Source of the DNA: AWTP1-9 sp035703165
Lineage (GTDB): Bacteria > Bacteroidota > Bacteroidia > Chitinophagales > Chitinophagaceae
Direction: 5' to 3'
Length of the DNA: 64,000 bases
NCBI GenBank assembly: GCA_035703165.1
Contig: DASSYR010000043.1
Coordinates: 1-64,000, forward strand
How positions within the stretch are numbered: the stretch's first letter is position 1; the number at the start of each line of letters is the position of its first letter. Shown one piece after another: positions 1 to 7,197 of this stretch. Position numbers and translations under genes: made by a program. The notes beneath the pieces were generated by a model. The model worked only from the letters and a program-made list of their open reading frames with translations, was not told the DNA's origin and did not search any database.

Positions 1-1
1 A

Positions 2-706
2 AGGTTCATTTATTCCCGTAAAAAAGAAATTCTATCCTCACCAAAATTTAAGTATAATCATATTTATTGCCTGCAACCAAGATATGCAGTAACACTTCAC
101 ATTTTTAGAAGGGTTTTGCCATTTGCAATTCTAAATCTCAAAACATCTTCCGTATTTCATAAAAATTTAAAAAGCAAAGCAACAGAAATTTCAAACTATC
201 TTACCTCGTACTTTTCACTTCAACCAATTCCTGTTTTAACAAAAGAAGAAGCAACATCAATCCCCGATTTAAAAAGCCACCTGATTGTTTTAACAGGGAA
301 AGAGTCAACATTTTGCCTGTTAAAAAACACATACCACAACTCAGCCGTTATTGGAAGTTTAGGAACTTCAGGCATTGTATTAGCCCCGGATCTTAAACAA
401 GGAAAATTATTTTTGGAAAACCAGGCTCCGCTGAAACAAAGCTGCACAAATATCAGTAGTGTAATTATTCCCAAATTAAAGCGTAGAAGCAAACCATATT
501 ACGATACTTCTGATAATTTGATTTATACCCTTAACCAAATTTTAAGTAAGTATAACCCGACAATCATTTACGATATTTCAAACCACTTTAAAAAAAGCGA
601 TGTGAAAAAATCAGGATATCGTATTATCCAGCATCAAGATAAAGGCTTGTTATCTGGTATCTGTGCTGACCCCATTCATGGTTATCCCGGTGATTACACT
701 TTATAA
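2..706 (+). CDS. Hypothetical protein, 5' end outside the window
   Basis: The frame is open from the first bases of the window to a TAA at 704-706, about 234 codons, so this is probably the C-terminal part of a longer protein. A TTG at 116 is the first plausible internal start, but the residues before it (for example YCLQPRYAVTLHIFRR) look coding too, so I prefer a truncated gene. I do not recognise the family. The visible part is soluble-looking, Lys- and Ser-rich, has no clear transmembrane segment, and ends in HGYPGDYTL. About 200 bases separate it from the next likely start, so an operon is not evident. Confidence 0.45.
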   Translation, partial: RFIYSRKKEILSSPKFKYNHIYCLQPRYAVTLHIFRRVLPFAILNLKTSSVFHKNLKSKATEISNYLTSYFSLQPIPVLTKEEATSIPDLKSHLIVLTGKESTFCLLKNTYHNSAVIGSLGTSGIVLAPDLKQGKLFLENQAPLKQSCTNISSVIIPKLKRRSKPYYDTSDNLIYTLNQILSKYNPTIIYDISNHFKKSDVKKSGYRIIQHQDKGLLSGICADPIHGYPGDYTL

Positions 707-911
707 CCATATTGTTCCCTTCAGGAAACCTGAATTTGCCCTTACAGATTCTGCAAGAAATGCAAATCACTTCGGGCAGACAGTAAGGCTATACAAACTT
801 GCAGCTTTGTACTTTCCCGTCTATCCAAACTTATGTGCTGCTGACAGACAAAAAGCTCCAAACTGTTCTATGCAAGAAAAACTAACACATTTAACGTTAA
901 AAAATATAAAA

Positions 912-1223
912 ATGACATCAAAAATAATTTTTACACTCTTTTGGGCATTCATGACATTTGAAACTGCAAATTGTCAAACAAATGTTAGTCCTGACAGTCT
1001 AAACAAAGTTTATATTACAGCCCAAACAAAAAATCTGCTTTCACAGGCAGAATACTATCGTAAACAAAGCCGGTCAATTAATTCTCAGTGGTTGACTTTA
1101 TTCGGAGCTTTGGGGGGAAGTATTATCGGACTTTTAGGAGCTTTAATGATTGCAAAAGCTAATAAGAAAGGAGAAAATCAAAAATTTGACAAACAGCAAA
1201 AGAAGATAAAATCAAGAATATGA
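912..1223 (+). CDS. Small exported or membrane protein, unknown function
   Basis: I start this gene at ATG 912 because the first residues (MTSKIIFTLFWAFMTF, ending near NCQ) form a signal peptide or first membrane segment. The frame is open further upstream but that part is not protein-like. Residues 20-50 form a charged extracytoplasmic stretch. A second hydrophobic segment at about 55-78 is Gly-rich (GALGGSIIGLLGALMIA), followed by a Lys-rich tail. The stop overlaps the next ATG (ATGA at 1220-1223), so the two genes are translationally coupled or are halves of one protein (see findings). Family unknown. Confidence 0.5.
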   Translation: MTSKIIFTLFWAFMTFETANCQTNVSPDSLNKVYITAQTKNLLSQAEYYRKQSRSINSQWLTLFGALGGSIIGLLGALMIAKANKKGENQKFDKQQKKIKSRI

Positions 1224-1636
1224 AAATTGCTGCTTCAGACCTTATGAAAAAAACAGCGGAAGGGTTTCATAGCTTAACCTGGGTTTTATGGATAGCGAAG
1301 AATACACCAAACGAGTGTACCTCAAAAATTATTGAGGAGCATGACAAAAGAATGAATAAAATATATTCTGAAATCGCGGGTGCTCAAGTAGTATTATCAG
1401 CATATAGCAAAAAGATATATGAAGATACTGAGCCAATTGTAAGACATTTATATCATTTCGATGGAGAACTTGGTAGAACAGCTTATGGCCTCAAAACACC
1501 ATCAACACAAAGTGCAACAATTGCCCAACTTGGTAGTATGTGGAAAGACATCTATACTTATTCACTAAATATTCCAAAGAAATTTGCCGACTCAATGGAA
1601 TTGGCTTTGCCACAGATAATAGATGTCAGCAGCTAA
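1220..1636 (+). CDS. Hypothetical soluble helical protein
   Basis: This 138-residue frame has no signal peptide and no membrane segment; it is probably alpha-helical and carries several Trp residues near its N-terminus (LTWVLWIAKN). Its ATG overlaps the stop of the preceding small membrane protein. In this frame the codons just before the ATG read K-E-D-K-I-K-N, which continues naturally from the upstream protein. The functional product may therefore be a single protein of about 240 residues with a membrane-anchored N-terminus and a cytoplasmic or periplasmic helical domain. I do not recognise a family and assign no function. Confidence 0.5.
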   Translation: MKIAASDLMKKTAEGFHSLTWVLWIAKNTPNECTSKIIEEHDKRMNKIYSEIAGAQVVLSAYSKKIYEDTEPIVRHLYHFDGELGRTAYGLKTPSTQSATIAQLGSMWKDIYTYSLNIPKKFADSMELALPQIIDVSS

Positions 1637-2060
1637 CAAAAGCACAACTAATTGCATACCCAGATAAATTCCTCATAACGACAAAGTAACATTATAAATT
1701 TCCCCCTGTTATGCTCCTCACGGGACAATTAATCGTATTCTCCAGCAATGCGAACAGGAAAAAAAACCGAGACAGCGCCAGGCTGACAAACCAAAACTTA
1801 CCTGAAGAATTCCCTCAGCGCCGTAACCCAAAAAGATTCCCCCTACTCTTTTGGCACATGTAATAACCACACAACCCACACATTACCAAAGCAATGCGGA
1901 GGTTAAACCAACCTGCCAAAACTAATTGAAAAGATCTCCCTTCACAAGTAAAGGGAAAAAAATCCATCACCTTGCGCCTAACATCCATTCTTATAATTTC
2001 TCACACACCTCATCTTTGCTGTGTCAATAACGACATTTTAATAAACAAAAAATTATAACA
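1637..2060. other. Intergenic region with a partial repeat block
   Basis: I see no convincing gene here. A block at about 1690-1777 resembles 7921-7976: both contain TTATAAATTT, then AGCAATGCGAA and CCGAGACAGCG, with about 35 extra bases in this copy. The remainder is unstructured AT-rich sequence leading to the YHS gene. Confidence 0.5.
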
Positions 2061-2531
2061 ATGAAAACATGTAAGACTTTCTTCTTATCGTTAGTCCTTA
2101 TCCTTTCAGGTTCAGCAATTTTTGCCCAAAATGTAGATCCTGTTGGTAAGGATAAAATTGCAAACGGTGGCTATGATTTCGTGGCTTATTTCTCAGATAG
2201 CAAAGCTGTTAAAGGTTCAAAAGAGTTTGTTTATGAACTCAATGGTGTGAAGTATCTGTTTGCTTCTGCAGAACACAGAGATCTTTTTAAAAGCAATCCT
2301 GAGAAATATTTACCCGTGTGTGATGGTTATTGCGCCTGGGGTGTTGCTGAAAAAGGAATTAAAGTGCCTGTAAATCCTGAAACATTCAAAATAGTTGACG
2401 GCAAGCTTTATCTTTTCTTTAACGGAAAATTAAATGGCAGCCCGCTTAACACACTTCCGGAATGGAACAAAAATGAAGAGAACTTACTAAAGCAATTGCC
2501 AGCTAATTGGTCGAAGCTTTCAAAAAAATAG
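2061..2531 (+). CDS. Exported YHS domain-containing protein
   Basis: The 156-residue product begins with a signal peptide (about residues 1-22, ending IFAQ). The body matches the YHS-type layout seen in many Bacteroidota exported proteins: an early DPVGKDKIANGGYDFVAYF segment, then GVKYLFASAEHRDLFKSNP and EKYLPVCDGYCAWG. In the family, YHS domains are associated with metal handling (copper or other heavy metals), but the biochemical role is rarely proven. The two cysteines in CDGYC are candidate ligands. The gene stands alone, with no partner closer than about 400 bases upstream. It sits inside the decayed, metal-flavoured stretch at the left of the window, which fits a metal-related role without proving one. 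Confidence 0.85.
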   Translation: MKTCKTFFLSLVLILSGSAIFAQNVDPVGKDKIANGGYDFVAYFSDSKAVKGSKEFVYELNGVKYLFASAEHRDLFKSNPEKYLPVCDGYCAWGVAEKGIKVPVNPETFKIVDGKLYLFFNGKLNGSPLNTLPEWNKNEENLLKQLPANWSKLSKK

Positions 2532-2719
2532 GCATGAAAAGCCAGCGCAGATTGCTTTGGCTTTCTTAGTAACTAAGCACATGAAAACATCGTTCAGTTC
2601 CTTCCTCTATACTGGAAAACCAAAACGAAGAAAAGGATTCTGAAGACCCTAAGAAAGCGTCTTTTAGTTCGTACTCATACTTGTACTAAAATAGAAAATC
2701 ATTTTAGTGCAATTAAAAT

Positions 2720-2752
2720 GCCCGCCTGATATCCAGGCGGGCTTATTTTTTA
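2720..2752 (+). terminator. GC-rich hairpin with T tract, duplicated from the ssb locus
   Basis: Inverted arms GCCCGCCTG (2720-2728) and CAGGCGGGC (2734-2742) are followed by a T-rich stretch. The same hairpin with small changes lies downstream of ssb at 11269-11291. Here it precedes only the remnant of an ssb 3' end, so it probably came with that duplication. It could still stop transcription from the YHS gene. Confidence 0.65.
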
Positions 2753-2754
2753 AT

Positions 2755-2865
2755 CAAAAGTATTTTAAAAGGGTAAATCATTTACCGATTCATTAGCCGA
2801 TGGGGTATATCTTGCAACAGAAGAAGGTGACGCGGCCTCTCCCCCCTCATTCAGCACAGATAATA
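2755..2865 (-). pseudogene. Truncated second copy of the ssb 3' end
   Basis: On the minus strand this stretch encodes about 36 residues matching the C-terminal tail of the intact SSB at 11315-11731: Y-T-P-S-A-N-E-S-V then an acidic tip ending D-L-P-F and a stop. The similarity continues past the stop through the terminator to about 2683. There is no OB-fold and no start codon, so it is a fragment. An even shorter piece of the same tail (GGEAASPSS) recurs at about 7980-8010. Basis: direct comparison within the window. Confidence 0.7.
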
Positions 2866-3114
2866 CCAATGGGCTTTTTTTATTTATTTACGTATTTACA
2901 ATCTTTGTCGTGACAGGGCTATGCTTTTTTGATATAAAAGAGTTATCTTGTTATAAATTTGTCACCCACCATGGCCAAAAAGGCTGGCTGTGAAGTTTTC
3001 TTGTAAAAAGCGAACAACAAACGTGTGTAACAATTGAAAAGCGTATGCAGGGACAGTGCCTTGAAATGCAGATACATTCAAGATAATGCATATTAGAGGA
3101 AGCTGTTAGAGTAA
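2866..3114. repeat. Degenerate copy of block 8010-8345
   Basis: This stretch aligns in pieces with 8010-8345. Both start with the motif ACAGATAATACCAATGGGC just before a T-rich run. Both also contain a TTTAT/CAAGAT-type element, then a segment around CATGGCCAAAAAGGCTGG (here) versus CATGGTCAAAAAAGATGG (there). In the other copy the minus strand carries a 79-codon open frame; here that frame is broken. I read both as decayed copies of one ancestral segment. Confidence 0.55.
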
Positions 3115-3384
3115 CCAACAATTGAAAAATACACACTTCAAAAAAGCGCAGATAACGTAGCGGCCGGTGTATTAAACAAAATTGAAGAGTTTACGAAAGG
3201 TACAGAAAACTGCATCGGTAAAATCACAGATAACAAAACTGGCTACTTTACATCAGTCAGTTATACAGTCCAATAGCCACAAGGAGAAACCGATTCGAGT
3301 ATATAAACAGGAAATGCTGACGAACAAAAGCAGCAGTACTACGAAAATTTATACCTATAAATACCCCTTGTATTAAAAAAGTAA
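3115..3384 (+). pseudogene. Possible gene remnant with in-frame stops
   Basis: In the frame beginning at 3115 there are 53 open codons reading like protein (for example KSADNVAAGVLNKIEEFTK, then GKITDNKTGYFTSVSYTV), then a TAG at 3274. The same frame continues with further protein-like stretches (PQGETDSSI, TGNADEQKQQYYENLYL) separated by single stops. No start codon or family is recognisable. A different forward frame gives a 64-codon open reading frame at 3182, which looks less protein-like. I call it a probable remnant only. Confidence 0.3.
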
Positions 3385-3487
3385 TATCACCATTTAATGA
3401 TTTACAAAGAAGGGAACATGATTTTTTTACAAACCGAACAAAAGGTCACATGCTATCCTAAAATGGCGGTATATATGAACTTCTGAC

Positions 3488-3512
3488 TGGCATATAAACG
3501 AGTTGTATGCCA
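3488..3512. other. Short hairpin in the 3385-3634 intergenic stretch
   Basis: Seven-base arms TGGCATA and TATGCCA flank an 11-base loop. No T tract follows, so it is not an obvious terminator. It lies about 120 bases upstream of the next gene and could be an operator or mRNA structure. Confidence 0.25.
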
Positions 3513-3634
3513 ATACTCACCGGACTCTTTCTTTACAACTTGAAGCTTAATCCGAATAATTGCCTCTGATAAATTAAAAACGGGTACGCCGAAAACCGAA
3601 CAGAGTAGGCATTAAATTAGTAAAATTAAAAATT

Positions 3635-3913
3635 ATGGCAATTGTATTAAAATTTAAACACGTGGGTTTCACTGAAACCAAGTATCGTGAAGTAGTTAAA
3701 CAGCTTCAATCTACAGGGCAAGGAAATCCCAAAGGGAGAAGCTACCATGTATGTTACGGCGATAGTAACGAAGTAGATATTCTGGACGTATGGGACAGCA
3801 TGGAGGATTTTGAAGCTTTTGGCAAAATACTGATACCGACTCTGACTTCATTTGATATTAAGCTCGGACAACCAAATATTCAGAAAATTTTCGGGACAAT
3901 TGAAGGAAAATGA
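3635..3913 (+). CDS. Small dimeric alpha/beta-barrel-like protein
   Basis: The 92-residue product starts at ATG 3635 after an A-rich leader. Its pattern fits the stress-responsive or antibiotic-biosynthesis-monooxygenase-like dimeric alpha/beta barrel fold: a beta strand (IVLKFKHVGF), a helix (ETKYREVVKQLQ), then SYHVCYGDSNEVDILDVWDS and MEDFEAFGKILIPTL, finishing with a strand. Proteins of this type in soil bacteria are usually annotated as hypothetical with no proven substrate. There is no signal peptide and no membrane segment. The neighbouring methyltransferase is 170 bases downstream, so co-transcription is possible but not shown. Confidence 0.65.
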   Translation: MAIVLKFKHVGFTETKYREVVKQLQSTGQGNPKGRSYHVCYGDSNEVDILDVWDSMEDFEAFGKILIPTLTSFDIKLGQPNIQKIFGTIEGK

Positions 3914-4083
3914 TCAAAAGGCTACTCCTTAAATATTAAGAATTAGTATAAATATCAAAAAAGGAAGGAATAATTTTAATTTCAACAATCTTCAAACGAA
4001 TTATCTACCGAGTCAAGCTGGCACAAACGCACAATACGGGTAAACAATTAAAAAACGAGCCTATTGAAAAAACTTTTTGACGT

Positions 4084-4875
4084 ATGAGCCTAATAAAAGA
4101 CAAATGGAAAAATGGAGATTCTTATGAATATTTTATGGGAAGATGGAGTGCATTAATGGCTATTAAATTTATACAATGGCTTAATATTTCTCCAAATAAG
4201 AACTGGCTTGATGTCGGATGTGGAACAGGAGCTTTAAGCGAAGTAATTGAAAAATACACAAATCCCTCAAATTTATCGGGCATAGATTCTTCTACTGGGT
4301 TCATTGAAAAAGCGAAGCAAAGAATCTCAATGAACCAGGACTTTAAAGTCGGTAATGTTGAAAATTTGCCATTTGATAATCAAAAATTTGATGTTGTAGT
4401 ATCAGGTCTTGCACTAAATTTCTTTCCTAGTATTGAGAACGCTTTACTGGAATTGAAAAGAGTAACTAAACCAAAAGGCGTTATAGCAGCTTACGTTTGG
4501 GATTATGCTGAAAAAATGGAATTTTTAAGATATTTTTGGAATGTAGCTTCCCAAATTGATCCATCTTCTAAAAATCTTGATGAAGGGATTCGATTTACAA
4601 TATGTAATTCGGAAAATTTAATACAGGAATTTATAAAAATCGGCTTAATCGAAGTCGAATCTTCTTTTCTTGATATAGAAACAGTATTTGAAAATTTTGA
4701 TGATTATTGGAATCCTTTTTTAGGAGGACAAGGGCCAGCGCCAAGCTTTTTATACTCACTAAGTAAAAAAACGCAAATTGAATTAAAAGACAAAATTCGA
4801 GAACGAATATATTTCGAACCCGATGGTTCCATTAAGCTAATTGCCAGGGCCTTAGTGATTAAGGGATTTAATTAA
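4084..4875 (+). CDS. Class I SAM-dependent methyltransferase
   Basis: The glycine-rich SAM-binding motif I is clear at residues 41-49 (WLDVGCGTG). It is followed by an acidic motif II (GIDSSTGFIEKA) and a post-motif segment (VGNVENLPFDNQKFDVVVSG). This is the Methyltransf_11/25 layout of small-molecule and lipid methyltransferases. At 263 residues it has normal length for the family. The C-terminal half (DDYWNPFLGGQGPAPSF) is typical of homologues that act on small organic acceptors, but the substrate cannot be read from the sequence. The start is ATG 4084; no ribosome-binding site stands out, as is usual in Bacteroidota. It appears monocistronic. Confidence 0.85.
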   Translation: MSLIKDKWKNGDSYEYFMGRWSALMAIKFIQWLNISPNKNWLDVGCGTGALSEVIEKYTNPSNLSGIDSSTGFIEKAKQRISMNQDFKVGNVENLPFDNQKFDVVVSGLALNFFPSIENALLELKRVTKPKGVIAAYVWDYAEKMEFLRYFWNVASQIDPSSKNLDEGIRFTICNSENLIQEFIKIGLIEVESSFLDIETVFENFDDYWNPFLGGQGPAPSFLYSLSKKTQIELKDKIRERIYFEPDGSIKLIARALVIKGFN

Positions 4876-5063
4876 ACTGTTTCCAGCAAATGGCAAAGTG
4901 CCCGCAGGTTTCAGAAACACGCAGGCGTTTGTGACTCGTAAAAAAGATTGGTACAGCCCGACAAGATATTACCTCGTGCACCTATACGATACCATACTAC
5001 TGTCCGCTAGTAGTTATGCAAAATAAAGTGTTGCTCCCACTATTAATGGAAACAATAAAATAA
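4862..5063 (+). pseudogene. Possible gene remnant after the methyltransferase
   Basis: A start-less frame overlapping the methyltransferase end stays open to TAA 5024-5026 and reads like protein (NGKVPAGFRNTQAFVTRKKD, then WYSPTRYYLVHLYDTI). Shifting frame near 4995 continues as YYCPLVVMQNKVLLPLLME to TAA 5061-5063. This is what a gene fragment with one frameshift would look like. No family is recognised and it may be chance. Confidence 0.25.
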
Positions 5064-5119
5064 TACGGACATGAAAAACACTGTTAAACAAAGTAAGCTT
5101 AACAATAAAAAATTTTAAA

Positions 5120-5536
5120 ATGAAAAAGACAACAATATTTTTATTAAGTGGTGTTGCGATGTTTTTACTCATACAATGCAGTAATACCTCATCGCAAACA
5201 CAATTGCAAAATGCTGAAAAGAGAGGAGAAATTATTTCAGCTCTTTTAAATAATAATGATTACACATCTCAATTGATGGATTCAATAATGCACAATAACC
5301 ATTCAATGATGATGATGAATGATAATTATGATATGATGCGAATGATGATGTCAGGAAATAGAATGATGAATATGATGATGTCCGATACCGCAATGAAAAA
5401 CATGACAATGAACAATATGATAGAAATGATGAGAAAGGATTCAACTACCTGTACTCACATGATGCGAATGATGATGAGAGATGCACAGATAAAAAAAAGG
5501 ATGCAGGGTATGAAGATGGATGAAATGGCGCACTAA
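5120..5536 (+). CDS. Methionine-rich lipoprotein, possible Cu/Ag binder
   Basis: The 138-residue product has a lipoprotein signal (hydrophobic segment ending LLIQCS; Cys about 20 is the likely lipidated residue). It then has an extremely Met-rich body. I count 33 Met in 138 residues, nearly all after residue 50, in clusters such as SMMMMNDNYDMMRMMM and NRMMNMMMSD, with scattered His. Met clusters of this kind bind Cu(I) or Ag(I) through thioether sulphur in known periplasmic copper proteins, so copper or silver binding is a reasonable inference, not a demonstrated role. The ATG repetition makes the DNA look like a microsatellite, but it is in frame and varied. The next gene encodes a SHOCT membrane protein 82 bases downstream. 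Confidence 0.75.
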   Translation: MKKTTIFLLSGVAMFLLIQCSNTSSQTQLQNAEKRGEIISALLNNNDYTSQLMDSIMHNNHSMMMMNDNYDMMRMMMSGNRMMNMMMSDTAMKNMTMNNMIEMMRKDSTTCTHMMRMMMRDAQIKKRMQGMKMDEMAH

Positions 5537-5618
5537 GGTAAGAATTGAAGATCAGAAGACCTTTTAAAACATCATTAAAAAAAGAAACAGAAAGTTTAAA
5601 CCTTAAATTTATAACATT

Positions 5619-5831
5619 ATGCATGATGGCTATTTTTTCTGGGGGATGCACTGGGTATGGTGGATACTTTGGTTGATTCTGCTCTTTTGGATATTTGCAG
5701 TCCCTTACAATATTCCCGGACAGCGAAATAAAAAAGACACTCCGCTTGATATACTGAAAAAACGGTTTGCAAGCGGGGAAATCAGTAAAGAAGAATTTGA
5801 AGAACGGAAAAAAGTACTTGAAAAAGATTAA
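5619..5831 (+). CDS. SHOCT domain membrane protein
   Basis: The 70-residue protein has an aromatic-rich N-terminus with one transmembrane segment (about residues 8-29, WVWWILWLILLFWIFAVPY). It ends in a SHOCT domain (LDILKKRFASGEISKEEF) with the usual pattern of a short amphipathic helix, G-E-I-[ST] turn and second helix. SHOCT domains are thought to mediate oligomerisation. Such small proteins are common next to copper or silver efflux genes in Bacteroidota. Here it follows the Met-rich lipoprotein and precedes another small membrane protein that is frameshifted, suggesting an eroded metal-resistance operon. Confidence 0.8.
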   Translation: MHDGYFFWGMHWVWWILWLILLFWIFAVPYNIPGQRNKKDTPLDILKKRFASGEISKEEFEERKKVLEKD

Positions 5832-5861
5832 ATAAAAAACATTAAAAACCATCTTTTCTGA

Positions 5862-6082
5862 ATGATTATTGGATGCAGCCTGCCACTGATATTTTTTTAC
5901 CAGCATTGGTGTCGGGTGAAAACGCATCCTTTATCATTTTTATGTTTTCCTGCTACCTGTTGATGTCCATGTACCATTATGGTGAAGATAATATGGCTCA
6001 CATAAAAAATTCTGAACCCGCTAAAACTAAAACATATGAATCGCACCAATATTTAAAAAATCCAGGTCACCGATTGGTTTAA
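5862..6082 (+). pseudogene. Frameshifted small membrane protein of a metal cluster
   Basis: ATG 5862 opens a frame reading MIIGCSLPLIFF, then loses the protein pattern at a run of seven T (5892-5898). The frame that is open from 5873 takes over after that run as LPALVSGENASFIIFMFSCY and LLMSMYHYGEDN. Joined by one extra T, the two give a continuous protein with a short N-terminal hydrophobic segment and a second membrane helix. The tail is Met/His-bearing, resembling small hypothetical membrane proteins that accompany copper-resistance genes. Either the gene is inactivated by a one-base deletion or polymerase slippage on the T run restores it. Confidence 0.45.
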
Positions 6083-6333
6083 CCGGGGCATTGCCCTGTC
6101 CGCTCAATTTTCTAATGTGTAGGACATGATGGAACAGTGAAATGCTTCAACAGCCTATAGACTGTGTTGGATAGCTCCTCTGTTATCCGCATGGATGTTC
6201 TCCTTCGGGATGCAGAAACATGTAATGTAGAAACACTTATACTCTGTTGGATATTTTGAGCCTGCATAGCCGGATTTTACAACACAACTATTATAAGTAT
6301 TTTAATGCTTAAAAAATTAAACCAATTTACATA

Positions 6334-7197
6334 TTGTCAAAGCAAAATTCCAAAATTACTATTATCAAAGCATCAGGCGACAAAGTTTTGTTTGATAATT
6401 CAAAACTCAGGCGTTCGTTGGAACGATCCGGGGCAAGCGATACAGTTATCAACCAGATAATTGATAAAATGGAAGCATCATTATATGATGGTATTACCAC
6501 CAAAGAAATCTACAAAAAGGCCTTCGCCTTATTACGCAAAAGCTCCCGCCCAACTGCTGCTCGTTACAAGCTCAAAAAAGCTATTTATGAGTTGGGACCG
6601 TCAGGTTTTTTGTTTGAAAAATTTGTAGCTGCCATCATAAAATTTGAAGGCTTTCATACAAATACTAATGTTATTGTAAAAGGACATTGTGTTAATCACG
6701 AAGTAGATATAGTGGCTGAGAAGGATGAAAATCACTTTATGATTGAGTGCAAGTTTCACAGCGACCAGGGACGGTTTTGCGATGTTAAAATACCTTTATA
6801 TACCCATTCCAGGTTTCAGGATGTAGAAAGACAATGGAAAAAAAGTCCTGCACATGAAACCAAATTTCACCAGGGTTGGATATTTACCAATACCCGTTTT
6901 ACTACCGATGCCATCCAATATGGAAATTGCTCCGGTTTAATGCTTATTGGATGGGATTACCCTAAAAAAGGCAGTTTGAAAGAACGAGTTGATACAGCAG
7001 GACTTCACCCTATTACTTCTCTCACTACTCTTTCAGCAAAAGAAAAACAGGAACTGCTGAAAAATAATATTGTATTATGTAAAACCATTTTTCATAACCC
7101 AACATTATTGCAAAACATTGGGCTAAAATCCCCCCGATTACAAAAAATACTGAACGAATGTGCTGTACTGTGTGAAATTAATTCAAATAATAAATGA
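6334..7197 (+). CDS. ATP-cone domain fused to a PDDEXK (Mrr-like) nuclease
   Basis: The first 90 or so residues are an ATP-cone: an opening ITIIKASGDKVLFDNSKLRR, a central helix pair, then TKEIYKKAFALLRK and the closing ARYKLKKAIYELGPSGFLFE. This domain is the nucleotide-sensing module of ribonucleotide reductases and NrdR. Residues about 95-200 form a restriction-endonuclease-like fold with D125 (HEVDIVAE) and E138-x-K140 (MIECKFH), the D...ExK catalytic signature of Mrr-type enzymes. The inferred role is a DNA nuclease gated by adenine nucleotide levels. The start is TTG 6334; there is no ATG closer to the ATP-cone. The stop overlaps the ATG of the AAA_28 gene (ATGA), so the two are coupled. 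Confidence 0.8.
   Translation: MSKQNSKITIIKASGDKVLFDNSKLRRSLERSGASDTVINQIIDKMEASLYDGITTKEIYKKAFALLRKSSRPTAARYKLKKAIYELGPSGFLFEKFVAAIIKFEGFHTNTNVIVKGHCVNHEVDIVAEKDENHFMIECKFHSDQGRFCDVKIPLYTHSRFQDVERQWKKSPAHETKFHQGWIFTNTRFTTDAIQYGNCSGLMLIGWDYPKKGSLKERVDTAGLHPITSLTTLSAKEKQELLKNNIVLCKTIFHNPTLLQNIGLKSPRLQKILNECAVLCEINSNNK

Noticed and set aside
663..911. N-terminal extension of the small exported protein gene
   Set aside because: The extension has no coding character, and a signal peptide begins at ATG 912.
706..912. Possible integron attC-type site between the first two genes
   Set aside because: No paired GTTRRRY/RYYYAAC core boxes could be found, and no integrase is present.
5280..5530. Repetitive ATGATG tracts looking like a microsatellite or array
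   Set aside because: They are the in-frame Met codons of the lipoprotein gene, with varied spacing; not a CRISPR or tandem repeat.
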